Made by a program: the position numbers and the translations under genes
Source: Bacteriovorax stolpii
GTDB lineage: Bacteria; Bdellovibrionota; Bacteriovoracia; Bacteriovoracales; Bacteriovoracaceae
DNA length: 64,000 bases
Assembly (NCBI GenBank): GCA_945883845.1
Contig: CAMCYI010000008.1
Coordinates: forward strand, 1 to 64,000
Direction: 5' to 3'
Part shown: positions 31,734 to 41,329 of the stretch, piece by piece
Layout: each line of letters begins with the position of its first letter
How positions within the stretch are numbered: the stretch's first letter is position 1
Notes under the pieces: model-generated
Seen by the model: only the letters and a program-made list of their open reading frames with translations
What the model was told of the DNA's origin: nothing
Database searches by the model: none

Positions 31734-32579
31734 ATGGGCCACAAAGTTGCAATCATCGGCGGAAGCGGAATTTACAAGCTCGATGCCATCAAGATCAACA
31801 CAACTCATAAGGTGGAAACACCTTTTGGTTCGCCGAGTGCGGACGTCATGGAGTGTGAAATTGATGGTGCTGGTTTTTATTTTCTTCCACGTCATGGCAT
31901 TGGCCACCACTTCACACCCAGTGAAGTAAACTACCGCGCGAATATCTTTGCCCTTAAAAAACTTGGAGTGGATACCATCGTCAGTATTTCTGCCGTGGGA
32001 TCTCTCCAGGAAGAATATGCTCCCAAGCACTTTGTCCTGGTGGACCAGTTCATTGACTGGACCAAGGGCAAGCGTGCACGCACTTTCTTTGAAGACGGAA
32101 TGGTGGGCCACGTGTCTGCTGCTAATCCGGTCGAGCTCTCATTACAAAAACGACTTTATGAAGCGTGCGTTGGTGCCGGTGTCACATCTCACCTTGGTGG
32201 AGCGTACATTTGCATTGAGGGCCCGCAGTTCTCTACCCGAGCAGAATCTAAAATCTATCGGAGCTTCGGTGCTTCCGTGATTGGTATGACTAACGTACCG
32301 GAGGCTTTTCTCGCAAAAGAAGCAGGCATGGCCTATGCCACTGTGGCCATGGTGACTGACTATGATTGCTGGAAAGAAGAACACTGCACGGTCCAGGAAA
32401 TCATGGATGTCATGAAATCAAACTACATTTCAGCTCAGAAATTCGTCGTAAAGGCGATTCCTGATCTCGTTAAAAATCCTATTAAGTTCCAGGCGGAAAA
32501 CCAGTACGCAGTGATGACTGATCCAAAACTCCATACTAAGAAGCATCAGGAAATCCTCGAAGTTCTTCTGAAATCATGA
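31734..32579 (+). CDS. mtnP: S-methyl-5'-thioadenosine phosphorylase
   Basis: 281 residues. GGSGIY near the N-terminus binds phosphate, FLPRHG.GH and YRANIFALK are family blocks, and GMT.VPEAFLAKEAGMAYATVAMVTDYDCW contains the substrate Asp. It splits methylthioadenosine into adenine and methylthioribose phosphate for polyamine and methionine salvage. AAGGAAAG precedes the ATG; the stop overlaps the rsmH ATG by four bases. Confidence 0.92.
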   Translation: MGHKVAIIGGSGIYKLDAIKINTTHKVETPFGSPSADVMECEIDGAGFYFLPRHGIGHHFTPSEVNYRANIFALKKLGVDTIVSISAVGSLQEEYAPKHFVLVDQFIDWTKGKRARTFFEDGMVGHVSAANPVELSLQKRLYEACVGAGVTSHLGGAYICIEGPQFSTRAESKIYRSFGASVIGMTNVPEAFLAKEAGMAYATVAMVTDYDCWKEEHCTVQEIMDVMKSNYISAQKFVVKAIPDLVKNPIKFQAENQYAVMTDPKLHTKKHQEILEVLLKS

Positions 32580-33499
32580 CGGAGTACCTTAGACATTATT
32601 CAGTGATGTTAAAAGAATGTCTCGAAGCCATGGAAACCGGCAGAGAGGCCTCAGGCATCAGCACGTTCGCCGATATGACCTTCGGGGCCGGCGGTCATAC
32701 GTTTGCGATGTCAGACAGGTTTGAAAATTCTCAAGTCTATGCGGTCGATCAGGACCCAGATGCCCTAAAAAATGGTGAGGCCAATATCCTGGCGAAAGGA
32801 AAAGACGGAAAGGTCATTCTTTTGCCGATGAACTTTGTGAGTTTTCCTGAATGGTGTGAGCAAAATGCGATGGAAGGAAAGATCGCAGGAATATTGATGG
32901 ATCTCGGAGTTTCGTCTCACCAGTTTGATAAGATGGAGAGAGGATTCAGTTTTCGGGCCGATGCTCCTCTCGATATGCGGATGAATTATGGTGATGACTC
33001 CATACCAACAGCGGCTGATTTACTGAATGACCTGACCGAGAAAGAAATCGCTGACATTATTTTCAACTACGGTGAAGAAAGATATTCGCGAAAGATTGCT
33101 GCCCGAATTGTTGAACTTCGCAAAACTAAGCGCGTAGAAACAACCGGCGAAATTGAAAACATTGTTTTCCATTGCTACCCCCCGAAAGATCGTCACAAGG
33201 GCCCACATCCTGCGACCAGAACGTTTCAGGCGTTAAGAATTGCCGTCAATGAAGAGCTGACGGTTCTTGAAAAAGTTGTGCCGAAATTGATTCCTTATCT
33301 GGCCCCTGGTGGAGTCCTGGCGATTATCAGCTTTCATTCGCTTGAAGACAGGATTGTGAAACATGCTTTTAAGGCCCTGGCCGAAACAGAAACGATGCAA
33401 ATTCTGACTAAGAAGCCCATGACGGCTACAGAGGAAGAACTCGCAGAAAATCCCAGATCACGAAGTGCAAAGCTTCGCCTCATCCAAAAATCACTTTAA
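32576..33499 (+). CDS. rsmH: 16S rRNA (cytosine-1402-N4) methyltransferase
   Basis: 307 residues. HYSVMLKECLE at the N-terminus, FADMTFGAGGHTFAM (motif I), VDQDPDAL, GILMDLGVSSHQFD and ERGFSFR.DAPLDMRM are the RsmH (MraW) signature, and FHSLEDRIVK lies near the C-terminus. It usually starts the dcw cluster, following mraZ; mraZ is absent here and mtnP takes its place with an ATGA overlap. It is separated from the ftsL-like gene by ~195 bp. Confidence 0.96.
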   Translation: MTEYLRHYSVMLKECLEAMETGREASGISTFADMTFGAGGHTFAMSDRFENSQVYAVDQDPDALKNGEANILAKGKDGKVILLPMNFVSFPEWCEQNAMEGKIAGILMDLGVSSHQFDKMERGFSFRADAPLDMRMNYGDDSIPTAADLLNDLTEKEIADIIFNYGEERYSRKIAARIVELRKTKRVETTGEIENIVFHCYPPKDRHKGPHPATRTFQALRIAVNEELTVLEKVVPKLIPYLAPGGVLAIISFHSLEDRIVKHAFKALAETETMQILTKKPMTATEEELAENPRSRSAKLRLIQKSL

Positions 33500-33507
33500 T
33501 CACCGTA

Positions 33508-33525
33508 GGACCACTCTTGTGGTCC
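33508..33525 (+). other. Hairpin in the rsmH-ftsL gap
   Basis: Perfect GGACCAC / GTGGTCC stem with a TCTT loop, 8 bp after the rsmH stop and with no T run. Probably an RNA processing or stability element, or a factor-assisted stop. Confidence 0.4.
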
Positions 33526-33696
33526 GATGAAAACTCATCGACATTCTGAATCAAAATTGATGATGAAAATAATTTTCCCTGATACTATCTAACCTAGAAG
33601 CCACTTGCAGCCACGGATGAAGAGCTGTCTCAGAATTCCTGTCCACGAAGTGTCCTGCTTTGTCGAACGAATGGAATTCCCAACCAGGGAGGGTTG

Positions 33697-34008
33697 ATGG
33701 CACTTAGAAACAAAGGAAGACTTCCGTTTAATAATCGGTTGATTCAATTCCTGTTTAATCCGAAGGCCCTACCGTTTACTTTAACATTCACGACACTTGC
33801 TGTACTTTTCGTTGGCTTCCGCATGAAGGGAATCGAACAGGCGTATCAGGTGAATAATATTGAATCTGACATTCGTAAGGCAGTCATTCGCAACAAAGAA
33901 CTTAAAGCAGAACGAGCACGGGATATGTCTGTGCCGCGCTTGAGAGAATTTGCCGTGAAGTACGATCTGAAAGAGCCAGGCCCTGAACAAATTATTTTAA
34001 TTCCCTAG
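33697..34008 (+). CDS. ftsL: FtsL-like cell-division membrane protein
   Basis: 103 residues: cytoplasmic basic N-terminus, one membrane helix (~residues 22-42, LPFTLTFTTLAVLFVGF), then a coiled coil (INIESDIRKAV..NKELKAERARD). This topology and the slot between rsmH and ftsI identify FtsL, although sequence conservation in the family is low. I use ATG 33697 preceded by GGGAGGG rather than the adjacent TTG. It bridges FtsB/FtsQ and the FtsWI synthase in the divisome. Confidence 0.8.
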   Translation: MALRNKGRLPFNNRLIQFLFNPKALPFTLTFTTLAVLFVGFRMKGIEQAYQVNNIESDIRKAVIRNKELKAERARDMSVPRLREFAVKYDLKEPGPEQIILIP

Positions 34009-34019
34009 AGAGAGAAAGA

Positions 34020-35939
34020 TTGAAGAATAGGATTTTTTTCAGCTTTTTAATGTTCTGCTTTTTGTTCACGGTTGTGATCATGAAGGCGTTTTACATTCAG
34101 GTTGTGAACAAAGAAAAACTTCTCGCCTATTCCAAGTCACAATTTATCCGTGAAGTTAGTGAGTACCCGAATCGCGGGAACATCATTGACCGTAACGGGC
34201 ATCCGCTTGCGATTAACATTCATGTCTATAACGTTTTTACGATTCCAAAAAACAAGAACACAAAATTCTATCAGCAATTGAAGTCTCTTTCTCAGGTTGT
34301 TCCTGAACTTCCATACGCAAAACTTCAGGCACTGGTGAAAAAAAGAACCCGCTACACGTGGCTTGGGAAGAAGATCAAACTTTCTGAAGAACAGCTTAAA
34401 AAAATCAAAAAAATCGAAGGTATCATCGTCGAGTCACATTCAGAGCGGGTATATCCGAATCGTGAGCTTCTTTCACAGACACTCGGTTTCGTCGGACAGG
34501 ACAACTCTGGTCTCGCAGGAATTGAAAGCAGTCAGAATAAAAAACTCAAGGGTCTCCCTCAGGTCGTGAAGTACGTCCGTGATGCGAAGGGACGCCCAAT
34601 TAAGTATGAAACAAAAGCTTCTCAGCTCGTAGCCGAGGATATTCAGCTCTCTATTGATAAAGACATGCAGGGCGCTCTTGAAAGTTATTTGAAAGAAGCT
34701 GTCATCCATCACCAGGCCTTCCGCGGGGGCGCAGGAGTCATGGATGCAGAAACAGGCGAGATTCTCGCCATTGCCAATTACCCTACTTACGATCCCAATA
34801 AGGCGTCTCAGTTTCCCGTAGAGCATAGAAAACTTGCATTTGTTTCTGATCCCTTCGAACCGGGTTCGATTTTCAAAACGATTACGATTGCGTCGGCGCT
34901 AGAGAACAATGTGGCCAAAGCGAATACAAAATACTTTTGTGAATACGGAAAACTTAAAGTTCAGAATCACTGGATTTCTGAAGCTGAGACCCACGAAAAG
35001 TTTGAATGGCTTACAGTCGCTGATATCCTGAAATTCAGTTCCAATGTCGGTACGACGAAAGTGGCCTTCGCCCTCAAATACCCGCGTCTCAGAGAATCTC
35101 TTGATAAGTTTAAGTTCGCTCAGAAAACGGGTATTGAAGTTTCGGGTGAATCGAAAGGTATCTTAAATTATAAAGCGACAGATAAAGTACGTCCGCTCAC
35201 ATTGAGTAATATTAGTTTTGGTCAGGGAATCGCGACAACTGCACTTCAAATGCTCCGTTCATATGCTGCGATTGCCAACGGTGGATATCTCGTAAAACCG
35301 ACTCTTCTCAAAAGTTCTGAATCTCAGCTTAAGCCAGAGAACAGAATACTTTCAGAGAAAACTGCTGCCGCAATGACAAGCATGCTTGTAGATGTGGTGA
35401 ATGAAGGTACCGGTGACGAAGCGAGAATTCCTCACTATGAAGTGGCAGGAAAAACCGGAACGGCCCAGAGAGTCTCACCAGGTGGTGGATACTCCGGCTA
35501 CATCGGAAGTTTCATAGGCTTCCCGGTGAATGTGAATAAAAAATTTGTTGTGCTCACTTATATTGACCACCCGACGGCCAATGGTTATTACGGTGGGGCC
35601 ACAGCTGCACCGATCTTTAAGAAGATTACTCAGTATATTCTCTATAAGAAAAAAGATTTTGCTCAGTTTGCTAAATACGATGAGAAGTCGAACAAGGTGA
35701 ACCTGGATGAAGTTCATTCCCAGCAATCAGCGGCTGCTCCTACTTACATTCCCGGAACAATCCCGAGCTTCATTGGTCTTGATAAGGCCAGTGCGCTTGA
35801 ACTTGCACAGGAAAAAAACATCAAAGTACATGTTTCTGGTTTCGGCGTGGTGAAGTCACAGTCTATCGCTTCAGGTACTTCTCTCGATGGGGACTATATT
35901 CTGAGACTTCAGTTCGAAGCTCCTACTTATGCTGAGTAG
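34020..35939 (+). CDS. ftsI: Septal peptidoglycan transpeptidase (PBP3)
   Basis: 639 residues. Short cytoplasmic tail, membrane helix (~7-24), pedestal domain with RGNIIDRNG (~51-60), then the transpeptidase: S283-IFK, SSN near 340 and KTGTAQR near 475. A C-terminal PASTA-like domain (from about 585, IPSFIGLDKASALELAQEKNI) is present, which is common in delta-type and Gram-positive PBPs. TTG start with an AGAGAGAAA site. It overlaps murE by 11 bp. Works with FtsW to make septal wall. Confidence 0.95.
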   Translation: MKNRIFFSFLMFCFLFTVVIMKAFYIQVVNKEKLLAYSKSQFIREVSEYPNRGNIIDRNGHPLAINIHVYNVFTIPKNKNTKFYQQLKSLSQVVPELPYAKLQALVKKRTRYTWLGKKIKLSEEQLKKIKKIEGIIVESHSERVYPNRELLSQTLGFVGQDNSGLAGIESSQNKKLKGLPQVVKYVRDAKGRPIKYETKASQLVAEDIQLSIDKDMQGALESYLKEAVIHHQAFRGGAGVMDAETGEILAIANYPTYDPNKASQFPVEHRKLAFVSDPFEPGSIFKTITIASALENNVAKANTKYFCEYGKLKVQNHWISEAETHEKFEWLTVADILKFSSNVGTTKVAFALKYPRLRESLDKFKFAQKTGIEVSGESKGILNYKATDKVRPLTLSNISFGQGIATTALQMLRSYAAIANGGYLVKPTLLKSSESQLKPENRILSEKTAAAMTSMLVDVVNEGTGDEARIPHYEVAGKTGTAQRVSPGGGYSGYIGSFIGFPVNVNKKFVVLTYIDHPTANGYYGGATAAPIFKKITQYILYKKKDFAQFAKYDEKSNKVNLDEVHSQQSAAAPTYIPGTIPSFIGLDKASALELAQEKNIKVHVSGFGVVKSQSIASGTSLDGDYILRLQFEAPTYAE

Positions 35940-37290
35940 TATTCTTAAGGCGCGAATTTCTCAAATTGATGATGCTACGGCCGGAAGAATTAAGGATATT
36001 CACTGGAAGACACAAGATTCAACCTATGATTCAATTTTATTCTATCGCATAGGCGAAGACGAAAAATCCCAGCGTGACTTCAGCGAACGTATTTCAAAAA
36101 CTAATTTTGCCTGGCTGATAGTCAACCGCTCTCACCCAAAGCTTCCGAAGAATGCAACTGTGATACCGGATGCAGAATGGAATCCTTTTTATAAAGAGAT
36201 CATGGATGTGGTTTACCCGGCCCCTAAACTTAAAATTCTCGCCCTGACAGGAACAAACGGAAAAAGCACGACGACGGATCTGGTTCTTCAGTGCGCTGAA
36301 CTTTGCGGGCTCAAAGGAATAAGCATTGGTACTCTCGGGGTTCGTGAAAACCATAAGACTCTTCTCGATTTTGGATTAACTTCTCCGGGATATATTGATC
36401 TTCGAAAATTTCTCTTCACTTACGGTCAAGGCAAAGACTTTTGTGTTTTGGAAGCAAGTTCTCATGCTCTTGAACAAGAACGATTATTTGAAATCGAGTT
36501 TGACTCAGCAGGATGGCTTTCATTTACCCAGGACCATCTTGATTATCATAAGACCATGGATGCGTACTTTGAAGCCAAGGCGATCATCTTTAAAAAGTTG
36601 AAGGCCGGTGCACATCTTTTTGTTCCCTCAGAACAAAAAATACTCCTTCAGCGATTGCAAGATAGATCTGATAAAACGAGAGAAGCACCTGTTGTCAGCG
36701 GTACGTTGCCATTGTTTTTTTCCACAAAATTTAATCGCAACAATCTTGAAGTGGCACTTGCCATGGTTGAAGACGTATTCAATGTTAAAGTTCCGCATAA
36801 GTTTGATGAACTCAATCCACCCGATGGACGCTTTTATATCCGGCCATACAAAACAAATTATATAGTGGTCGATTTCGCTCATACACCCGATGCGTTGGAA
36901 AATATCTGTTCAGGAATCAGGACTGCATTTCCGGATCATCAATTAAAAGTTCTGTTCGGCTGTGGTGGAGATCGTGACAGGACGAAGAGACCTTTGATGG
37001 CGGCCACTGTTGAAAAATGGGCACATGAAATTATTGTGACCAGTGACAACCCCCGAACGGAAGATCCCGAGCGTATTATTGACGATATTGTTCAGGGAAT
37101 TAAGTCGAAGAATTTCAAGCGTATCGCCGACCGGCCCAAAGCAGTAAGAGAGGCTTTTCATCAGTTAAAAGAGAAAGAAATTCTTCTGCTCGCAGGGAAG
37201 GGTCATGAGGATTATATTCTTATAAACGGTATTAAATATCCCTATAGTGACATTCAGGAAGTAGAGAACTTTCTGGCAGGAAATCCATGA
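35929..37290 (+). CDS. murE: UDP-MurNAc-tripeptide ligase
   Basis: 453 residues. GTNGKSTTT is the ATP P-loop, DHLDYHKTM..YFEAK carries the carbamylated lysine, and TSDNPRTEDP has the DNPR motif typical of meso-diaminopimelate-specific MurE. It therefore points to DAP peptidoglycan. It overlaps ftsI and, by ATGA, murF. Confidence 0.95.
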   Translation: MLSSILKARISQIDDATAGRIKDIHWKTQDSTYDSILFYRIGEDEKSQRDFSERISKTNFAWLIVNRSHPKLPKNATVIPDAEWNPFYKEIMDVVYPAPKLKILALTGTNGKSTTTDLVLQCAELCGLKGISIGTLGVRENHKTLLDFGLTSPGYIDLRKFLFTYGQGKDFCVLEASSHALEQERLFEIEFDSAGWLSFTQDHLDYHKTMDAYFEAKAIIFKKLKAGAHLFVPSEQKILLQRLQDRSDKTREAPVVSGTLPLFFSTKFNRNNLEVALAMVEDVFNVKVPHKFDELNPPDGRFYIRPYKTNYIVVDFAHTPDALENICSGIRTAFPDHQLKVLFGCGGDRDRTKRPLMAATVEKWAHEIIVTSDNPRTEDPERIIDDIVQGIKSKNFKRIADRPKAVREAFHQLKEKEILLLAGKGHEDYILINGIKYPYSDIQEVENFLAGNP

Positions 37291-38687
37291 TTAATCTTTC
37301 TCATTTTTCAAAATGCTCCACCCTGATCGATAAGCATTTTCGCGCTAAGGGAGATTTCTTTCTTTGCACCGATACTCGCAAATATAAACACCCGGGTTTT
37401 TTTGTAGCGATTCCGGGAGCTAAAGTAAATCCTCTCGATCTCTGCGAGGATCTGCTGACGAAAGGGTGCTCTCTGGTTGTTTATCAGAAAAGTACTGAGA
37501 ACGATTTGAAAGCGGCTGTTCTCAAAGTGAAATTTCCCAATACTGATTTTCTCACTTGTCTCGACAGTGTCACTTTCCTCCAGGAACTTTCTCAGGCACA
37601 TACCGAAGCCTGGAAACATACTTCTTCACGAAATACGGTATTTGCTATTTCCGGCTCAAATGGCAAGACGACTCATAAAGAAATGCTCGCGCATATCTTG
37701 AAAACAATTCTTCCTGGCAAAGTCGTTGCCACGGAAAAAAACAATAATAATCACCTGGGTGTTCCACTCACACTTTTGCAGGCCGGCCGTGATACAGAAA
37801 TCGTCGTTCTTGAACTCGGAAGTAATCATCCGGGAGAGATAAAAGTACTTTGTGATATCGCTTTTCCGACAGCAGGGCTCACGACAAACATCGGAGCGAC
37901 TCACCTTGAGTTCTTCGGATCTGAAGAAGCTGTTTTTGAAGAAGAGGGCCATCTCTTCCACGCTGTAAATGAATTTACGGCAGGCAAAGGTTTTTTTCTT
38001 CAGAACATTGATGATAACTTTCTTAAACGCTGGAAAAAATCAGCAGGAACAATCTCTTACGGCGAGAATTCGGGAGCCGATGCAAAAATCAAATTCACAG
38101 AAAAGGGTGCGATACTTTCTTACAAAGATCTTACCCTCTCAGTAGTAAATGATCACATCACCGGCCGCCACAATAAGCTTAATCTCATCACGTGCGCGTT
38201 CATTGCCCACCATTTTTATCCTGAACAAAAAGCTGCGATTGAAGCTGCTGCGAGCGAATTTAAGCCGACAAAAAACCGTTCTGAATGGATGGATGTTGAT
38301 GGAAAAGCTGTCTTTCTTGACGCCTATAATGCGAATCCTTCTTCGATGATGGCCGCACTCCAGGGCTTTAAGGAGAGTGTCGAAAGTCAGGGTCGTAAAC
38401 TCAGTGAGGCATGCGTTGTTTTAGGGGATATGAACGAGCTTGGAGATTCCACACCGCTCTATCACCAGGAAGTGGGCGAGTACGTGAAAAAACTAGGCTT
38501 CACTCATGTTTATTTTGTTGGCCGCTATGCCTCACATTACCTGAAAGGATTTCCCGAAGGTCATGCACAAGAAAGTAGTGCGGAGTTCAAACCGATCTAT
38601 CGCAGCACCTGTTTGCCGTCATTCTCACATCACTTTATAAAAGGCTCCCGCTCTTTACAATTGGAGTCACTCTTCGATATAACTTAA
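37287..38687 (+). CDS. murF: UDP-MurNAc-pentapeptide ligase (D-Ala-D-Ala adding)
   Basis: 466 residues. SGSNGKTTHKEM (P-loop with Lys), EKNNNNHLGVPLTLL, ELGSNHPGEI, NIGATHLEFFGS and DAYNANPSSM are the MurF family blocks and all are intact. It adds D-Ala-D-Ala to the tripeptide precursor; no ddl is in this cluster. Start overlaps murE. Confidence 0.95.
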   Translation: MINLSHFSKCSTLIDKHFRAKGDFFLCTDTRKYKHPGFFVAIPGAKVNPLDLCEDLLTKGCSLVVYQKSTENDLKAAVLKVKFPNTDFLTCLDSVTFLQELSQAHTEAWKHTSSRNTVFAISGSNGKTTHKEMLAHILKTILPGKVVATEKNNNNHLGVPLTLLQAGRDTEIVVLELGSNHPGEIKVLCDIAFPTAGLTTNIGATHLEFFGSEEAVFEEEGHLFHAVNEFTAGKGFFLQNIDDNFLKRWKKSAGTISYGENSGADAKIKFTEKGAILSYKDLTLSVVNDHITGRHNKLNLITCAFIAHHFYPEQKAAIEAAASEFKPTKNRSEWMDVDGKAVFLDAYNANPSSMMAALQGFKESVESQGRKLSEACVVLGDMNELGDSTPLYHQEVGEYVKKLGFTHVYFVGRYASHYLKGFPEGHAQESSAEFKPIYRSTCLPSFSHHFIKGSRSLQLESLFDIT

Positions 38688-38712
38688 GTTTATCTTTTTT
38701 AAAGGGATAGAC

Positions 38713-39789
38713 ATGCTGTATCATTGGCTTTACCCACTAAGTCAATCCAATCATTTTCTGAACATCTTCAAGTACATTACTTTTAGATCCTTCGTAGCTT
38801 TCATCGTCGCAACTCTCGTTTCAGTTTTTTGGGGAAAGAGATTTATTGCTCTCATGAAAGTCCGTCAGTTTGGTCAAACAATCCGTGAAGATGGTCCGGA
38901 AACACATAAAAAGAAAAAAGGCACTCCAACTTTCGGCGGTGTTTTTATTATTGGTAGTGCTTTCATTGCCTGTCTGATTTGTGGAAATTTTCATTCACCA
39001 CCGTTTTTGCTCGTTCTCTTTGTCACGCTTTCCTATTTCTTTCTCGGTGGTCTTGATGACTACCTGAAAGTCCTGAAGAAAAACACGAAGGGTGTTAGTG
39101 CCCGCCAGAAACTAGCATGGCAGTTTTTAACCGGACTCGTTGCTGCGTTTTTCATGATTCATTTCAATATCACTGATTCCAATCTCTACATTCCTTTCCT
39201 GAAAGATCCTGTGATCAATCTTGGATATGGTTACGTCGCTTTTGCTGCATTCGTGATCGTTGGTTCATCCAATGCCCTCAATCTCACTGATGGTCTTGAT
39301 GGCCTTGCCATCGGCCCGACCATTATTTCAGCCGCAACTCTTGGTTTCCTTGCTTACCTTTGTGGCCACAGAGAAATCGCAGAATATCTTTTGATCCCTC
39401 ACGTTCCTGACGTCGGTGAGCTTCTTGTTCTCGTGGCAGCGATTATGGGCGCCGGAGTCGGATTTCTCTGGTACAACGCTTATCCTGCCGAAATCTTCAT
39501 GGGAGACGTGGGTTCACTTTCTCTCGGAGGATGCCTCGGTGCGATCGCGGTCCTTACAAAAAATGAATTCTTATTTGTTCTGATTGGTGGAATCTTTGTG
39601 ATTGAGGCCCTCTCGGTCATACTGCAAGTTGCTTCGTTTAAAACCCGTGGAAAGCGGATTTTTAAAATGGCACCTATTCATCATCACTTTGAGCTCTTAG
39701 GCTGGCCGGAAACGAAAGTGATTGTCCGCTTCTGGATCGTCAGTCTCGTATTTGCCATCCTTGCCCTTGCAACGTTGAAGCTGAGATAA
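38713..39789 (+). CDS. mraY: Phospho-MurNAc-pentapeptide transferase
   Basis: 358 residues, ten membrane helices. KKGTPTFGGVFI, FLGGLDDYLKVLKKN (catalytic DD), NALNLTDGLDGLA, and MGDVGSLSLGG plus APIHHHFE are complete. It makes lipid I from UDP-MurNAc-pentapeptide and undecaprenyl phosphate. AAAGGGAT precedes the ATG. Confidence 0.97.
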   Translation: MLYHWLYPLSQSNHFLNIFKYITFRSFVAFIVATLVSVFWGKRFIALMKVRQFGQTIREDGPETHKKKKGTPTFGGVFIIGSAFIACLICGNFHSPPFLLVLFVTLSYFFLGGLDDYLKVLKKNTKGVSARQKLAWQFLTGLVAAFFMIHFNITDSNLYIPFLKDPVINLGYGYVAFAAFVIVGSSNALNLTDGLDGLAIGPTIISAATLGFLAYLCGHREIAEYLLIPHVPDVGELLVLVAAIMGAGVGFLWYNAYPAEIFMGDVGSLSLGGCLGAIAVLTKNEFLFVLIGGIFVIEALSVILQVASFKTRGKRIFKMAPIHHHFELLGWPETKVIVRFWIVSLVFAILALATLKLR

Positions 39790-39807
39790 AAAAATTAAGG
39801 AGTTTCT

Positions 39808-41190
39808 ATGGAAAAGTATAAAGGGAAAAAAGTCCTGGTTGTTGGCCTCGGCAAAACCGGATTTGCTCTCATCCACCTTTTTACCCAGCTGGGCTGTGAG
39901 ATTAAGGTTACTGATATCAAGCCGATCTTCGACCTGAACAAGCAGGTGAAGCGTCTCAAAAAAATCAATCCAACTCCGACTATGACTCTCGGAGAGCATA
40001 AAGATGAAGACTTCATTGAAGCTGATCTCATCGTTTATTCTTCTTCTGTAGATGTTCATCTTCCTCAGTTAAAAGTGGCGAAAGAACACGGTCGTGAAGT
40101 TCACTCTGATTTCTCATTCGCCTACGCTAATTGCACAAAACCCATCGTAGCTGTTTGCGGAAGCCATGGTCGTACGATCACAGCTCACATGATTGGTTAC
40201 ACACTTAAAGTTGATAAGAAGAACGTCTTTGTTGGCGGGACTTCTGAAGAGCCATTCATCAATTTCCTTTCTCTCCCCAATAAAGAAGAGATTGATTACT
40301 GCGTGATTGAAGTCTCTCCTCAACAGCTTCAGACCGTTGATACATTCAAACCCGTCATGGCGATCTATCCTAACCTCGAAGAGAAAAACCTTCTGGGTCG
40401 TTTCAAGACGTCTTCTGAGTACCTCGATACTGCGCTCAAAGTAGCGAAGAACCTCGGCCCGGAAAACTTCCTGGTTGTGAACTTTGATAAACTTGCGACG
40501 AACTCAGTTCTTCGTCAGGCACAAGCTCAGACGTTCTGGTATTCGCGCAAGTCTTTCGTCAGTATGGGTGTGATCTCTGAGATTCAGGGAACTCATTTCC
40601 ACGACAAGCGCATTCATTCAAACATTCACTTCCACTCTGAGTACAAAGTGACTGACATGAGAATCGTTGGTGTTAATAACCGCGAAAACCTCATGGCCGC
40701 TATTACTGCCTGTAAGGCACTCAAAGTGACTGATGCTTCTATCCAGCACTGTATTGAGAAGTTCCCTGGTATTCCTCATCGCCTCGAATTCGTGGTGGAG
40801 AAAAACGGTGTTCGTTTCTACAATGACTCGAAGTCTGAGACGATGGATGAGCTCAAGATTTCTCTCGAAGCATTCAAGGATCCTGTCATTCTGGTGGCCG
40901 GGGGTAAGGAGATTGAAGGTATTCCGTTCGACAAATACATTGGCATCATCAAAGAGAAAGTCCGCGTGCTTGTTCTTGTGGGTGAGGTCAAAGAAACCAT
41001 GAACCGAGTTCTTGGTGATTCTACCCAGACTTACCTTGTCGGTTCATTCGATGAGTCTGTACTCCTTGCTTATCAGAAATCACGCACGGGTGACACGATC
41101 CTCCTCTGTCCGGGGAATGATTCGACAGACGTATTCCGTGATTTTGAAGAGAAAGGTAACTATTACAAGAAGCTCATTTTCCAACTCTGA
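39808..41190 (+). CDS. murD: MurD-family D-glutamate ligase with degenerate motifs
   Basis: 460 residues, in the murD slot of the cluster. The N-terminal VLVVGLGKTGFA and the C-terminal GIPHRLEFV...FYNDSKSE fit MurD. Several catalytic elements do not. The P-loop reads GSHGRT (118-123) with Arg122 in place of the invariant Lys, the ExSSFQL block reads EVSPQQL, and DHxDR is replaced by NLEEKNLLGRF. Also the lysine usually carbamylated, four residues after Tyr, is not at its place. Either it is a strongly divergent active enzyme or it has changed role. MurE, MurF and MurC next to it are canonical. A terminator follows it. Confidence 0.85.
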   Translation: MEKYKGKKVLVVGLGKTGFALIHLFTQLGCEIKVTDIKPIFDLNKQVKRLKKINPTPTMTLGEHKDEDFIEADLIVYSSSVDVHLPQLKVAKEHGREVHSDFSFAYANCTKPIVAVCGSHGRTITAHMIGYTLKVDKKNVFVGGTSEEPFINFLSLPNKEEIDYCVIEVSPQQLQTVDTFKPVMAIYPNLEEKNLLGRFKTSSEYLDTALKVAKNLGPENFLVVNFDKLATNSVLRQAQAQTFWYSRKSFVSMGVISEIQGTHFHDKRIHSNIHFHSEYKVTDMRIVGVNNRENLMAAITACKALKVTDASIQHCIEKFPGIPHRLEFVVEKNGVRFYNDSKSETMDELKISLEAFKDPVILVAGGKEIEGIPFDKYIGIIKEKVRVLVLVGEVKETMNRVLGDSTQTYLVGSFDESVLLAYQKSRTGDTILLCPGNDSTDVFRDFEEKGNYYKKLIFQL

Positions 41191-41205
41191 TATTTTCAAA
41201 CCAGA

Positions 41206-41243
41206 GGCCGGGGATGTATCAGCATGCATCCCCGGCCTTTTTT
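41206..41243 (+). terminator. Strong terminator after murD
   Basis: An 11-bp perfect stem GGCCGGGGATG / CATCCCCGGCC with a 10-nt loop and six T. It splits the division cluster in two transcripts between murD and ftsW. Confidence 0.95.
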
Positions 41244-41274
41244 GTTTGAAATGACGTAGGGGCACTCTTCGATG

Positions 41275-41303
41275 TTGCTCCGCTCACGGCTACGGATTAC
41301 ACT
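41275..41303 (+). promoter_or_regulatory. Putative promoter of the ftsW-ftsZ half
   Basis: TTGCTC, 17-bp spacer, TACACT, placed directly after the murD terminator and 26 bp before the ftsW start. Confidence 0.45.
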
Positions 41304-41329
41304 AAGAAGAAGAATTCTTTTTCATAGTG

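Noticed and set aside
33508..33525. Rho-independent terminator after rsmH
   Set aside because: The stem is perfect but not followed by T residues, so I list it only as a hairpin.
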